Below are positions 6,937-15,720 of a stretch of DNA of 28,023 nucleotides, one piece after another. The DNA comes from Bacillota bacterium (lineage in GTDB: Bacteria; Bacillota; Clostridia; Clostridiales; Clostridiaceae): positions 1-28,023 of the forward strand of contig JAFADP010000017.1 of assembly GCA_023424785.1 (NCBI GenBank), read 5' to 3'. Every line of letters starts with the position of its first letter. Position 1 is the stretch's first letter. Under the pieces are notes generated by a model. That model had not been told where the DNA came from. It saw only the letters and a list, made by a program, of their open reading frames with translations, and made no database searches. Position numbers and translations under genes: made by a program.

Positions 6937-7841
6937 CAGTAGAAAAATTTATAAAGGATTTTAATCTAGAGGTATTGGTTGAAGGAAAAAAAGATGCATT
7001 AATAACGGAAAACGATGTAAATAGACCAGGTCTTCAACTTGCTGGGTTTTATAACTACTTTACACCTGAAAGATTACAGGTAATAGGTAAGGCTGAGTGG
7101 AGCTTTTTAGAAGATATGAGACCTGAAGTTAGAAAGAAAAGATTAAAAAAATACTTTTCATATGATATGAGTTGCGTTGTTATATCTAGAGACTTAGAAC
7201 CCCACAAGGAGATTCTAGAAGCAGCAGAAAAAAATAGTATATGGATTGTTAGAAGTAAACAAGTTACAACTAAATTAGTAACTCATTTCACACTATATAT
7301 GGCTGATAATTTAGCTCCAGAAACAAGAATACACGGTGTATTAATGGATGTTTATGGTATAGGGATTCTTATTACTGGAGAAAGTGGTATAGGAAAGAGT
7401 GAAGTTGCTTTAGAACTTATAAAAAGAGGACATAGATTAGTTACAGATGATGCTGTAGATATAAAAGAAATTGATGGAGAACTTATAGGATCTTCTCCAG
7501 AAATAACAGTGGGAATGCTTGAAGTAAGAGGTATAGGTATTATTGATGTATCAGCATTATATGGTTTAAGTTCAGTTCAATCAAAGAAGAAAATTACTTT
7601 AGTAATGCATTTTGAGCATTGGAAGGATAATTCTGATTATGATAGACTAGGAATAGATGATGAGTATATGGAGATATTAGGTGTTCCTATAAAGAAGCTT
7701 ACTTTACCAGTAAGACCAGGAAGAAATATAGCAGTAATAATAGAAGCAGCAGCAGTTAATTATAGACATTCAAGAATGTCCGATGTAACTCCTGTAGATG
7801 TAATTACAGCTAGAATGAATGCTATAAGCGATTCAAAATAA
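6924..7841 (+). CDS. hprK: HPr kinase/phosphorylase
   Basis: Bifunctional sensor enzyme of carbon catabolite repression in Firmicutes: it phosphorylates Ser46 of the phosphotransferase carrier HPr with ATP and removes that phosphate by phosphorolysis. Residues 1 to about 125 are the N-terminal domain. The catalytic domain has H137, a Walker A loop GESGIGKS (152-159), the D175-D176 pair, and the family signature LEVRGIGIIDV (199-209). The C-terminal LPVRPGRN and NYRHSRM segments fit the K4 helix region. At 305 residues the length is standard. It overlaps the DUF896 gene by 13 bases and is followed after 12 bases by the aminopeptidase, so the three form one operon. In many Firmicutes hprK sits with lgt; that is not the case here. 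Confidence 0.97.
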   Translation: MATVTVEKFIKDFNLEVLVEGKKDALITENDVNRPGLQLAGFYNYFTPERLQVIGKAEWSFLEDMRPEVRKKRLKKYFSYDMSCVVISRDLEPHKEILEAAEKNSIWIVRSKQVTTKLVTHFTLYMADNLAPETRIHGVLMDVYGIGILITGESGIGKSEVALELIKRGHRLVTDDAVDIKEIDGELIGSSPEITVGMLEVRGIGIIDVSALYGLSSVQSKKKITLVMHFEHWKDNSDYDRLGIDDEYMEILGVPIKKLTLPVRPGRNIAVIIEAAAVNYRHSRMSDVTPVDVITARMNAISDSK

Positions 7842-7853
7842 GGAGGGCTATTA

Positions 7854-9227
7854 ATGAAAAATGCATGGAATAAATATGATGATAAAGGCATAAAAGAAAT
7901 ATTTGATTTTAACGAAGGATATAAAAATTTTATTTCTAACTGCAAAACAGAAAGAGAATGTGTTAAAGAAACTATAAAAATAGCAGAAGCTAATGGGTAC
8001 AAAAATCTTGATGATATTATAAGTAATAATGAAGAACTAAAACCTGGAGATAAGGTTTATGCAAATAATATGAACAAGGCAATTGCTTTATTTATAATTG
8101 GAGAAGAGCCGCTAGAAAAAGGTATGAAAATTCTTGGAGCCCATATAGATTCTCCAAGATTAGATTTAAAACAAAATCCATTATATGAAGAATATGATAT
8201 GGCACTGCTTGATACACATTATTATGGAGGAATAAAGAAATATCAATGGGTTACTTTACCTCTAGCTATTCATGGTGTAGTTGCTAAAAAAGATGGAAGC
8301 TTAATTGAAATTGTTATTGGGGAAGATGAAAGCGATCCAGTAATAGGTATATCAGATTTATTAGTGCATTTATCTCAATTACAGTTAGAGAAGAAAGCTA
8401 ATAAAGTAATTGAAGGAGAAGCCCTTGATATTTTAGTAGGAAGTATGCCTTTAAAAGGAGATTATAAGGATGCTGTAAAAGCTAATATTCTTAAAATTCT
8501 AAAAGAAAAATATGATTTTGAAGAAGAAGATTTTATATCAGCCGAATTTGAAATTGTACCAGCTGGTAAAGCAAGAGATTATGGAATAGATAGAAGTATG
8601 GTTATAGGATATGGGCAAGACGATAGAGTGTGCTCATATACATCTCTTATGGCAATGCTTGAAATAGATAAGATAGATAAGACTTGTGTATGTCTTTTAG
8701 TTGACAAAGAAGAAATAGGTAGTGTTGGTGCTACAGGAATGCAATCTAAGTTTTTTGAAAATACAGTAGCTGAGGTTCTTGATAGATTAGGGGAATATTC
8801 AGATATTAAGCTTAGAAGAGCATTAAAAAATTCTAAAATGTTATCATCAGATGTAAGTGCAGCATATGATCCAAATTATCCATCTGTTATGGAAAAGAAA
8901 AATTCAGCTTTCTTTGGAAGAGGTATAGTATTTAATAAATATACAGGAGCAAGAGGAAAGTCAGGATGTAATGATGCTAATGCAGAATATTTAGGTGAAT
9001 TAAGAGGTATAATGGAAAGAAATAATGTCTCTTATCAAACAGCAGAATTAGGAAAAGTAGATCAAGGTGGCGGAGGTACCATAGCATATATACTTGCAGC
9101 ATATAACATGGAAGTAATAGACTGTGGAGTTGCCCTACAAAATATGCATGCACCTTGGGAAGTAGCAAGTAAAGTAGATATATACGAAGCAATGAAAGGA
9201 TATGTTGCTTTCTTAAAAGAAGCATAA
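7854..9227 (+). CDS. M18 family zinc aminopeptidase
   Basis: Cytosolic metallo-aminopeptidase of the M18 (aspartyl aminopeptidase-like) family, removing N-terminal residues from peptides. Metal ligands and catalytic residues are visible in ILGAHIDSPRLDLK (H97, D99), the Glu pair in LVDKEEIGSVGATG at about 284-297, and the late His in ALQNMHAPWEVAS near 432. The N-terminal half also has the M18 motif YYGGIKKYQWVTLPLAIHG. At 457 residues it matches the longer clostridial/Thermotoga-type M18 enzymes. RBS AAGGAGGG precedes ATG, and the gap to hprK is 12 bases. Transcription ends at the strong hairpin 9226-9267. Substrate preference (acidic versus neutral residues) cannot be read from the sequence. 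Confidence 0.92.
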   Translation: MKNAWNKYDDKGIKEIFDFNEGYKNFISNCKTERECVKETIKIAEANGYKNLDDIISNNEELKPGDKVYANNMNKAIALFIIGEEPLEKGMKILGAHIDSPRLDLKQNPLYEEYDMALLDTHYYGGIKKYQWVTLPLAIHGVVAKKDGSLIEIVIGEDESDPVIGISDLLVHLSQLQLEKKANKVIEGEALDILVGSMPLKGDYKDAVKANILKILKEKYDFEEEDFISAEFEIVPAGKARDYGIDRSMVIGYGQDDRVCSYTSLMAMLEIDKIDKTCVCLLVDKEEIGSVGATGMQSKFFENTVAEVLDRLGEYSDIKLRRALKNSKMLSSDVSAAYDPNYPSVMEKKNSAFFGRGIVFNKYTGARGKSGCNDANAEYLGELRGIMERNNVSYQTAELGKVDQGGGGTIAYILAAYNMEVIDCGVALQNMHAPWEVASKVDIYEAMKGYVAFLKEA

Positions 9228-9268
9228 AAAGTAGAGTGTTGTAAATTATTACAACACTCTACTTTTTT
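9226..9268. terminator. Bidirectional terminator between convergent genes
   Basis: A 19-bp perfect stem (9226-9244 with 9249-9267) around a 4-base loop ATTA, A-run on the left and T-run on the right, so it can terminate both strands. It overlaps the last base(s) of the aminopeptidase on one side and the PHP gene stop on the other. Confidence 0.9.
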
Positions 9269-10097
9269 AACTGTTGTATTTACATAAAAACTTTTCAAGA
9301 TAATGTTCATTTAAGTTCATGCATCCAATATCTCCATGACGAAAATCATCTTTAAAATCTCCATGGCAATCTGAACCAGCACTTATTAGTAATTTATTAT
9401 CTAATGCAAAATTAATAAGCCTTTTTTCATCTTCTTTAGAATTTTGAAAATATACTGCTTCAATTCCGTCAAAGCCCATTGGTAAAAAATCATCTAGAGG
9501 AGAGTTTTTTATAAGAATAGGATGGGCTAAGAATACTAGTGCATTATATTTTTTTAGCAAATTAACTCCGTCTTCAGTAGAAAGTTTTGTTGTAGGAACA
9601 TAAGCAGGACAATCTTTTCCTATAAATTTTTCGAAAATCTCATTCATTGTATATGGATATCCTGAGCTAATTATTTCGTGAGCTATATGTGGTCTTGCAA
9701 CAACGTCTTTACCGCGTCTTAATACATTTTCTCCATTTATTATAATATTACATTCCTCTTTAAGTTTTTTAACCATTTCTAAAGCTCTAATTCTTCTTTT
9801 ATTTTTAAGGGTATGAAAGTATTCATTAAGTTCTGGAGAATTAAAACTATCATCTCTAAAGAAGCCTAGAATATGTATACTTTCTTTATTATGATCTGTT
9901 GATAATTCTATTCCAGGAATTAAATTAATATTAAGAGAAGAAGCTCTTTCTTTAGCCTCTTGTATACCAGAAGTAGTATCATGATCAGTTAAGGCAATAT
10001 ATTTTACATTGTTATTATAAGCTCTTTCAACAACTTGAGTAGGTGATAATAATCCATCTGATGCAGTACTATGAAGATGAAAATCTACCTTTATCAA
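9267..10097 (-). CDS. PHP-domain phosphoesterase (RnaAM/YciV-like)
   Basis: Soluble metal-dependent phosphoesterase of the PHP superfamily. Characterised relatives hydrolyse 3',5'-nucleoside bisphosphates or trim short RNA/DNA 5' ends. The three metal-binding clusters are present: VDFHLHSTASDG at the N-terminus, ALTDHDTTSG, and the ligands in GIELSTD and AHPILI, with SAGSDCHGD at the C-terminus. About 276 residues, typical for stand-alone PHP proteins. The start is unusual: the longest frame opens with TTG at 10106, directly abutting AAAGGAG, which leaves no spacing. A second in-frame TTG at 10097 has 9 bases after AGGAG, so I place the start there; no ATG exists before the VDFHLH motif. It runs divergently from the folate operon. 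The exact substrate is not evident. Confidence 0.87.
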   Translation of the reverse strand: MIKVDFHLHSTASDGLLSPTQVVERAYNNNVKYIALTDHDTTSGIQEAKERASSLNINLIPGIELSTDHNKESIHILGFFRDDSFNSPELNEYFHTLKNKRRIRALEMVKKLKEECNIIINGENVLRRGKDVVARPHIAHEIISSGYPYTMNEIFEKFIGKDCPAYVPTTKLSTEDGVNLLKKYNALVFLAHPILIKNSPLDDFLPMGFDGIEAVYFQNSKEDEKRLINFALDNKLLISAGSDCHGDFKDDFRHGDIGCMNLNEHYLEKFLCKYNS

Positions 10098-10152
10098 AAA
10101 TATCAACTCCTTTTATTTATGTGAGTTATTAAAAAGTATGCTATAATTTATT

Positions 10153-10180
10153 TTGTTATTAATTTTACTATAACTAAAAT
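10153..10180 (+). promoter_or_regulatory. Predicted promoter of the folate operon
   Basis: TTGTTA (10153-10158), 16-base spacer, TAAAAT (10175-10180), in the divergent gap between the PHP gene and pabA. The -10 is not consensus, and an alternative TATAAC overlaps it. Confidence 0.45.
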
Positions 10181-10206
10181 GTATTAACAATATTAGGAGA
10201 AAAAAC

Positions 10207-10797
10207 ATGTTACTAATGATAGATAATTATGATTCTTTTGTATATAACCTGGTAAGATATATTAAAGAGTTAGAAGAAGATATTAAAGTATATAGAAATG
10301 ATAAAATAACTATAGAAGATATAAAAAAAGGAAATTTTGAAGGAATAATAATATCTCCAGGACCTAAGGATCCAACTAATGCAGGCATTTCATTAGAGAT
10401 AATAAATGAATTTAAAGGGCAAATGCCTATACTTGGAATATGTTTAGGTCATCAGTGTATTGGTCATTATTTTGGGGGAGTTATAGAAAAAGGTGAATAT
10501 CCTATCCATGGAAAAATAAGTAGTGTAAATCACAATAATAAAGGACTTTTTAAAGGTGTAAAAAATCCATTGAATGTTACTAGATATCACTCTTTAGTTG
10601 TATCCAATAGCAATATTCCGAATGATTTGGAAGTTACAGCAACAACTGATGATGGAACTATAATGGGAATAGAGCATAAGGTATATCATATATATGGGGT
10701 TCAGTTTCATCCAGAAGCAGAACTTACAGAGGATGGACATAAGATTTTAAAAAACTTTATTATGGAGTGTAGAAATTTTGAAAGAAATAAATTTTAA
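10207..10797 (+). CDS. pabA: Aminodeoxychorismate synthase, glutamine amidotransferase subunit
   Basis: Class I glutamine amidotransferase that supplies ammonia to PabB for aminodeoxychorismate (PABA/folate pathway); in some bacteria it also serves anthranilate synthase. Visible motifs: MIDNYDSFVYNLVRY at the start, oxyanion segment SPGPKDP (50-56), nucleophile C79 in GICLGHQCIG, and catalytic H168 and E170 in VQFHPEA. At 196 residues it is normal length. RBS taggag before ATG. Its 3' end overlaps pabB by 20 bases. The folate genes downstream, and the absence of trp genes, mark it as PabA and not TrpG. Confidence 0.95.
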   Translation: MLLMIDNYDSFVYNLVRYIKELEEDIKVYRNDKITIEDIKKGNFEGIIISPGPKDPTNAGISLEIINEFKGQMPILGICLGHQCIGHYFGGVIEKGEYPIHGKISSVNHNNKGLFKGVKNPLNVTRYHSLVVSNSNIPNDLEVTATTDDGTIMGIEHKVYHIYGVQFHPEAELTEDGHKILKNFIMECRNFERNKF

Positions 10798-12127
10798 AAT
10801 AAAAAAATTAAATAAAAATTATAATCCTTTTTATGTATATAAATTATTTAAGGATAGAGAAGATAGTGTTTTTTTAGATAGCTCAAAAGAAGATAAGAAA
10901 CTATCTAAATATTCATTTATAGGTTTAAATTCATTTTGTGAATTTAGATATAATGGAAAAGAATCTTTTGTAGATGGAATAAAAGTAGAAGGTAAAGACC
11001 CATTTAATATATTAGAAGAACTAGTTAAAAAATATAAAATCGACATAAATATAAATTTACCCTTTATTTCCGGGGCAATAGGTTATTTTTCTTATGATAT
11101 GGGTAGAACTATAGAGGTTATGCCTAATACTGCTAAAACTCAAGTGAATATACCTGAAAGTATATTTAACTTTTATAATAACTTAATAATATTCGATTTA
11201 CATAAACAAGAAACATATATATCATCTTTAGGCTTTGGTGAGAGCATAGAAGACATAGAAAATTGTTTGGAAAATTACATAGAGGAAGATGAAATAGAAG
11301 TTAAAGAAAGTAATAATACTTTTTATTCTAATTTCAATAAAGAAGAATACGAAGAAGCTATTAGAAAGCTTAAGAATTATATAAGAGAAGGTCATGTTTA
11401 TATTGCTAATATGACAAGGAATATTTGGTGCAATAATGAAGAAGATTCATTTAGTATATATGAAAAGTTAAGAAGCATAAATAAAGCACCATTTGCTGCA
11501 TATATGAACTTTAAGGACTTTCAAGTAGTTAGTTCATCACCAGAAAGATTTATAGCAATTCAAGATGGAATTATACATACTAGACCTATTAAGGGGACTA
11601 GACCTAGAGGAAATAATAAAATAGAAGATGCGAGAAATAAAGAAGCTTTAATTAACTCAGAGAAGGATAAGTCTGAACTTTTAATGATTGTAGATTTAGA
11701 GAGAAATGATTTAAGTAAATTTTGTATGCCTAATACTGTAAAGGTTAGTGAGTTATTTAAGATAGAAGAATATGCAACAGTATTTCATTTAGTATCTACA
11801 ATAGAAGGAAAAGTAGAAAATAACATTTCATCAGTAAAGTGCATGAGAGAATGTTTTCCAGGAGGTTCTATAACTGGAGCACCTAAAATTAGAGCAATGG
11901 AAATAATAGAAGAGCTTGAGGGAATAAGAAGAGGACTTTATACAGGTTCAATAGGGTACTTTGATTTTAGAGGAAACTGCGATTTCAATATAGTAATAAG
12001 GACAATAATTAAGAAAGATAATAAAGCATATTTTGGAGTAGGTGGAGGCATAACATGGGACTCTATAGAAGAGGATGAATGGTTTGAGACCATAGATAAA
12101 GCAAAAGCATTAATGAGGGTGTTATAA
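10778..12127 (+). CDS. pabB: Aminodeoxychorismate synthase component I
   Basis: Chorismate-binding enzyme that aminates chorismate to 4-amino-4-deoxychorismate using ammonia from PabA. The N-terminal part (about 1-180) is the TrpE-like lid domain; the C-terminal catalytic domain carries SSSPERF, TRPIKGTRPRG and ECFPGGSITGAPK. The lysine in PIKGT (K272) is decisive: it corresponds to the nucleophile Lys274 of E. coli PabB, where anthranilate synthase TrpE has alanine. At 449 residues it is standard. The start is a TTG at 10778 inside the pabA 3' end, with GGAG at 10764-10767, 10 bases ahead; no better start exists before the conserved region. The overlap implies translational coupling with pabA. 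Confidence 0.95.
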   Translation: MKEINFKIKKLNKNYNPFYVYKLFKDREDSVFLDSSKEDKKLSKYSFIGLNSFCEFRYNGKESFVDGIKVEGKDPFNILEELVKKYKIDININLPFISGAIGYFSYDMGRTIEVMPNTAKTQVNIPESIFNFYNNLIIFDLHKQETYISSLGFGESIEDIENCLENYIEEDEIEVKESNNTFYSNFNKEEYEEAIRKLKNYIREGHVYIANMTRNIWCNNEEDSFSIYEKLRSINKAPFAAYMNFKDFQVVSSSPERFIAIQDGIIHTRPIKGTRPRGNNKIEDARNKEALINSEKDKSELLMIVDLERNDLSKFCMPNTVKVSELFKIEEYATVFHLVSTIEGKVENNISSVKCMRECFPGGSITGAPKIRAMEIIEELEGIRRGLYTGSIGYFDFRGNCDFNIVIRTIIKKDNKAYFGVGGGITWDSIEEDEWFETIDKAKALMRVL

Positions 12128-12129
12128 GA

Positions 12130-12864
12130 ATGAGAAGAATTATACATAATGTAGGAGAAGTTATATTAGATAACGGAGTATTTTTTTCACAAGGAGTATT
12201 TGAGACTATTCTATATTTAGAAGGACCTTTATTTTTTAATGAACATATTGATAGGTTAAAGAAAAGTATGGAACTTATAGGGCTAGAACCTTTAGAGGAA
12301 GAATTACTAAGAGATTTTTTATGTATTCATAAGATAAAAAATAAAGCTGTTAAGATTTTAGTTACTCCTCAAAATATAATAATTACAGAAAGAGATATCC
12401 CTTATAAAGATGAGGATTACATAGAAGGAAGTAGCTTAACTTTATCTAGTGTTAGAAGAAATAGTACTTCAATACTTTCTTATATTAAATCAACTTCTTA
12501 TATAGAGAATATTTTAGAGAAAAGTAAGGCAAATAAAAGAGGATTCAAAGATGCACTATTTTTAAATGAAAAAGGGTATATTGCAGAAACAAGCTGTGCT
12601 AATATATTTATTGTAAAGAATGATAAAATTTATACTCCAAGGATAGAAAATGGATTATTAAATGGAGTAATAAGAACTTGGGTTATTAATAATTTTGAAG
12701 TTAAGGAAGTAGACTTAACCTTAGAAGAATTAAATAGTGCAGATGAAGTATTTATTACCAATAGTTTAATGGGAATAATGAGTGTAAGTTATTTTGAAAA
12801 TATAAAATATTCATGTGATAAAACAAAAGCTATTATGAATAAATATAAATTATTCAAGAAATAG
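12130..12864 (+). CDS. pabC: 4-amino-4-deoxychorismate lyase
   Basis: PLP-dependent class IV enzyme that releases pyruvate from aminodeoxychorismate to give p-aminobenzoate. The fold-type IV layout is visible: N-terminal GVFFSQGVFETI (16-27), the PLP lysine K120 in SYIKSTSYIENIL, then the DALFLNEKGYIAETSCANIF block with E153, and EVFITNSLMGIMSV near the end. At 244 residues it is a little shorter than E. coli PabC, and the class signature is loosely kept (a related D-amino-acid or branched-chain aminotransferase is the alternative), but its place 2 bases after pabB makes PabC the likely assignment. Start ATG with a weak GAGG. Confidence 0.88.
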   Translation: MRRIIHNVGEVILDNGVFFSQGVFETILYLEGPLFFNEHIDRLKKSMELIGLEPLEEELLRDFLCIHKIKNKAVKILVTPQNIIITERDIPYKDEDYIEGSSLTLSSVRRNSTSILSYIKSTSYIENILEKSKANKRGFKDALFLNEKGYIAETSCANIFIVKNDKIYTPRIENGLLNGVIRTWVINNFEVKEVDLTLEELNSADEVFITNSLMGIMSVSYFENIKYSCDKTKAIMNKYKLFKK

Positions 12865-12879
12865 AAAGGGGGAAGGTTT

Positions 12880-13353
12880 GTGGAGAATGCAAATAGAATA
12901 ATAAATAATAAAAAGTATAGAGGGTATCTATCAAAACTTGAATATATTGAAAGAGATAGAGAATTTTGCAAACATACTTTAGAGCATTTTTTAGATGTAG
13001 CAAGGATTGCATATATTCAAGTGTTAGAAAAGAAATTAAATTACTCTCAAGATATGATTTATACAATAGCGTTACTTCATGATATAGGTAGAGTATTAGA
13101 ATATGAGGATGGGACCCCTCATCATGAAGCTAGTATGTTACTGTCAGAAGAAATTTTAGAAGATACTAGTTATACAGAGCTAGAAAAGCAACAAATAATG
13201 AGAGCTATAGGTAACCATAGAAGTGATGTTAAAGAGGAGCTTTCAAATTTAATATATATAAGTGATAAATTATCAAGAAATTGCTTTAACTGTAAAGCAC
13301 ATGACAAGTGTTATTGGAAAAAGGAAAAAAAGAATTATTCAATTATATGGTAA
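12880..13353 (+). CDS. HD-domain phosphohydrolase with a cysteine cluster, in the folate operon
   Basis: Small soluble metal-dependent phosphohydrolase. The HD quartet is intact: H36 (EHFLDVARIA), H67-D68 (ALLHDIGR), and D129 (YISDKLSR), with further H81/H82 and H113 typical of HD metal sites. The C-terminus has three cysteines, C135, C138 and C144, in NCFNCKAHDKCYW, which could bind a metal. 157 residues. The start is GTG at 12880 behind a strong AGAAAGGGGGAAGG; no ATG is available before the first motif. It sits inside the operon, 15 bases after pabC and 24 before folP. The substrate is unknown. Position suggests a pterin or nucleotide phosphate; the archaeal HD enzyme MptB, which opens dihydroneopterin cyclic phosphate, is a precedent but not evidence. 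Confidence 0.85.
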   Translation: MENANRIINNKKYRGYLSKLEYIERDREFCKHTLEHFLDVARIAYIQVLEKKLNYSQDMIYTIALLHDIGRVLEYEDGTPHHEASMLLSEEILEDTSYTELEKQQIMRAIGNHRSDVKEELSNLIYISDKLSRNCFNCKAHDKCYWKKEKKNYSIIW

Positions 13354-13377
13354 TAATAAGAAAGGTCGATAGAAGAG

Positions 13378-14187
13378 ATGAAAATAGGAAACAAAGAATT
13401 TAAATTAGGCAAAAGAACATATATAATGGGAATATTAAATGTTACTCCAGATTCATTCTCAGATGGAGGGAAATTTAATGAAATTGAAGCAGCTGTAAAA
13501 AGAGCTGAAGAATTAATAAAAGATGGTGCAGATATAATAGATATTGGAGGAGAATCTACAAGACCAAACTTTGAAGCTGTAGAAGCTGATGAAGAAATAA
13601 GAAGGGTTGTTCCAATAATTAAGGCAATTAAAGAAAAGTTTGATATAACAATATCAATAGATACATACAAGGCAGTAACTGCAGAAGCAGCTATTAATGC
13701 AGGTGCAGATATAATTAATGATGTCTGGGGTTTTAAAAAAGATAAGGACATGGCAAAAGTTGCAGCAAAATACAATGTTCCTTGTATACTAATGCACAAT
13801 AGAGAAAGTATACCTTACAATAACTTAATGCAAGATGTAATAATGGATCTTGTAGAAAGTATAAATATAGCTTTAGATGCTGGAGTAAAAAGAGAAAATA
13901 TTATATTAGATCCAGGTATAGGTTTTGCCAAAACTTATGAAGAAAACTTAATAGTTATGAATAACCTTGAAAAGATAAAAGAACTAAAATTGCCAGTTCT
14001 TCTTGGAACATCAAGAAAATCTATGATAGGAATTACATTAGACTTACCTGTAGATGAAAGAGTAGAAGGAACTATAGCTACAACTGTTATGGGTATAATG
14101 AAGGGTTGTGAGTTTATAAGAGTACATGATGTGTTAGAAAATAAAAGAGCTGCAGTAATGACAGATGCTATATTAAAATCAAAATAA
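13378..14187 (+). CDS. folP: Dihydropteroate synthase
   Basis: Condenses 6-hydroxymethyl-7,8-dihydropterin pyrophosphate with p-aminobenzoate to dihydropteroate; the sulfonamide target. TIM-barrel motifs in order: GILNVTPDSFSDGG (18-31), DIIDIGGESTRP (about 52-63), SIDTYKA, INDVWGFK, ILDPGIGFAKTYEENL, LGTSRKSMIG, and the C-terminal GCEFIRVHDV. At 269 residues it is standard length. Loop 1 and loop 2 look wild type, with no insertion of the kind seen in Sul proteins. Its product partner enzymes (PabABC upstream, FolK downstream) share the operon. Confidence 0.97.
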   Translation: MKIGNKEFKLGKRTYIMGILNVTPDSFSDGGKFNEIEAAVKRAEELIKDGADIIDIGGESTRPNFEAVEADEEIRRVVPIIKAIKEKFDITISIDTYKAVTAEAAINAGADIINDVWGFKKDKDMAKVAAKYNVPCILMHNRESIPYNNLMQDVIMDLVESINIALDAGVKRENIILDPGIGFAKTYEENLIVMNNLEKIKELKLPVLLGTSRKSMIGITLDLPVDERVEGTIATTVMGIMKGCEFIRVHDVLENKRAAVMTDAILKSK

Positions 14188-14198
14188 GGATGAAAATT

Positions 14199-15014
14199 AT
14201 GGATAAGATTTATTTAAAAAATATTGAGATATTTGCAAATCATGGTGTATTTAAAGAAGAAAAAGCATTAGGTCAAAAGTTTATTTTAGATTTAGAACTA
14301 ACATTAAATTTAGAAGAAGCAGGTAAAAGTGGAGACTTAACTAAGAGTGTTCATTATGGTGAATTATGTCACGGAATAGAAAAAGAATTTACTAAGGAAT
14401 GCTATGATCTTATAGAAACTGCAGCAGAAAAGGTTGCAGAGTATACACTTATTAATTACCCAATAGTAAAATGTGTTAAGGTAAATTTAAAAAAGCCTTG
14501 GGCTCCTATAGGAAGGCATTTAGATTATGCTGCTGTTGAAATTGAAAGATCATGGCATGAAGTATATTTATCTATTGGAAGTAATATTGGGGATAAAGAA
14601 AAAAACTTAAATGAATCAATAGAGAGAATAGGTAACTTAGAAAATACTAATGTAGAGAGTGTATCTACGTTTTTAGTAACTGAGCCTTGGGGATATACTG
14701 ATCAAGAAGAATTTTTAAATGGAGCATTAAAGGTTAAGACATTACTTTCTCCAAGAGACCTTATGAAGAGACTTCTAGATATTGAAAATGAAATGAAGAG
14801 AGTTAGAGAATTTAGATGGGGGCCTAGAATAATAGATATAGATATTATATTCTATGATAATATTGTACTAGATTATGAAGATGTAACTGTACCTCATCCT
14901 AGAATGGAAGAAAGGTACTTTGTTTTAAAACCATTAAGCGAAATAGCCCCTAACAAAGTACATCCACTATTAAATAAAAGAGTATTTAAGCTACTTGAAG
15001 AAATGGAAAAATAA
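14199..15014 (+). CDS. folK: Fused dihydroneopterin aldolase / HPPK (FolB-FolK)
   Basis: Bifunctional enzyme for two consecutive steps: aldolase conversion of dihydroneopterin to 6-hydroxymethyl-dihydropterin (FolB, about residues 1-119) and its pyrophosphorylation (FolK, about 121-271). FolB shows FANHGVFKEEKALGQKF with the substrate-facing glutamates, and the lysine pair in LKKPWAPIGRH (K98-K99). FolK starts abruptly at VYLSIGSNIGDKEKNL and has VTEPWGYTDQEEFLNGA, the FRWGPRIIDIDIIFYDN catalytic loop with the two metal-binding Asp, and VPHPRMEERYFVLKPL. The linker is almost absent. I start at ATG 14199, since TAAGGA abuts the earlier ATG at 14190 but is well spaced for 14199. Last gene of the operon; terminator at 15043-15101. 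Confidence 0.95.
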   Translation: MDKIYLKNIEIFANHGVFKEEKALGQKFILDLELTLNLEEAGKSGDLTKSVHYGELCHGIEKEFTKECYDLIETAAEKVAEYTLINYPIVKCVKVNLKKPWAPIGRHLDYAAVEIERSWHEVYLSIGSNIGDKEKNLNESIERIGNLENTNVESVSTFLVTEPWGYTDQEEFLNGALKVKTLLSPRDLMKRLLDIENEMKRVREFRWGPRIIDIDIIFYDNIVLDYEDVTVPHPRMEERYFVLKPLSEIAPNKVHPLLNKRVFKLLEEMEK

Positions 15015-15042
15015 TTATTAAATTATATAACTTAAGTTAAGG

Positions 15043-15101
15043 AATGTGAGTTATTACTTTATGTTTACTTAAAAATAAAGTGATAATTCACATTTATTTT
15101 A
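15043..15101 (+). terminator. Terminator of the folate operon
   Basis: Arms 15043-15062 and 15075-15094 form a 20-bp stem with two G-T wobbles and a 12-base loop, followed by tattttat. It reaches the stop of the convergent lipoprotein gene. The minus strand has no T-run after it, so it probably serves the + strand only. Confidence 0.7.
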
Positions 15102-15587
15102 TCCGGAAAGTTTAGATTTATTTTTTATATGAGTACAAAAATCATAAAGATTATAATGTATAGGAACATTTTCTAGTGTAATAATATCTTCAGGGAAATT
15201 ACCATCCCAAGGAAAGACTGTGACTAAGTTTGAACTATAAATCCTAAATACATATTTACTATTATTATCAAAAGTGATAACAAGTTGAAATGGTTCTTTA
15301 TCAGTGACATCTTCCGTGTTCTTTTTAAAGTTAGAATCTGCCAATGAATCTATAAAGTTTTCAATAATAACTTTTTCATCATCAGATATGGGGATACTTT
15401 TAGATACATTAGTATCTACCATCTTTAAACTATAATTTTCACCATTTAAAATATTAGCAAAAATTTCATTTGTATAATAATTTAATGTTTCTTTTTTATT
15501 AAAATTTATGTATTTAGGATCATTAGTATTACAGCCATATAATATAAAAATAAATATCAGCAGCATACATAATTTTTTGTTTTTCAT
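15099..15587 (-). CDS. Small predicted lipoprotein of unknown function
   Basis: Predicted membrane-anchored lipoprotein, 162 residues. The N-terminus MKNKKLCMLLIFIFILYGC has a basic head, a hydrophobic stretch and a lipobox LYGC, with C19 as the lipidation site. The mature part is soluble, with a strand-rich pattern (QLVITFDNNSKYVFRIYSSN, VTVFPWDGNFPEDIITLENVP) that resembles the small Firmicutes lipoprotein domains of unknown function, but I do not recognise a specific family. The long frame opens at a TTG at 15608, before the Shine-Dalgarno; AGGAG lies 8 bases before ATG 15587 and 5 before ATG 15590, so one of these is the start. It is convergent with the folate operon and divergent from the pyruvate-kinase-like gene. 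Confidence 0.75.
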   Translation of the reverse strand: MKNKKLCMLLIFIFILYGCNTNDPKYINFNKKETLNYYTNEIFANILNGENYSLKMVDTNVSKSIPISDDEKVIIENFIDSLADSNFKKNTEDVTDKEPFQLVITFDNNSKYVFRIYSSNLVTVFPWDGNFPEDIITLENVPIHYNLYDFCTHIKNKSKLSG

Positions 15588-15720
15588 CATGTTCACTCCT
15601 AAAGTCAAGTATAGTAAAAGTTTATTAAATAAATGTATTATTTAGAACATTATACAAGGGTATATTTTTTATATATTGGGAATAGAATACATAGGATTAT
15701 TAATAGTTAGAGGTAATTTA

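Noticed and set aside
10098..10106. TTG at 10106 as the PHP gene start
   Set aside because: It touches the AAAGGAG with no spacing; the TTG three codons later has proper spacing.
15676..15720. 15-residue N-terminal extension of the pyruvate-kinase-like protein
   Set aside because: The extension has no ribosome site and precedes the conserved first strand (YIIATVGPS) that normally begins near the N-terminus.
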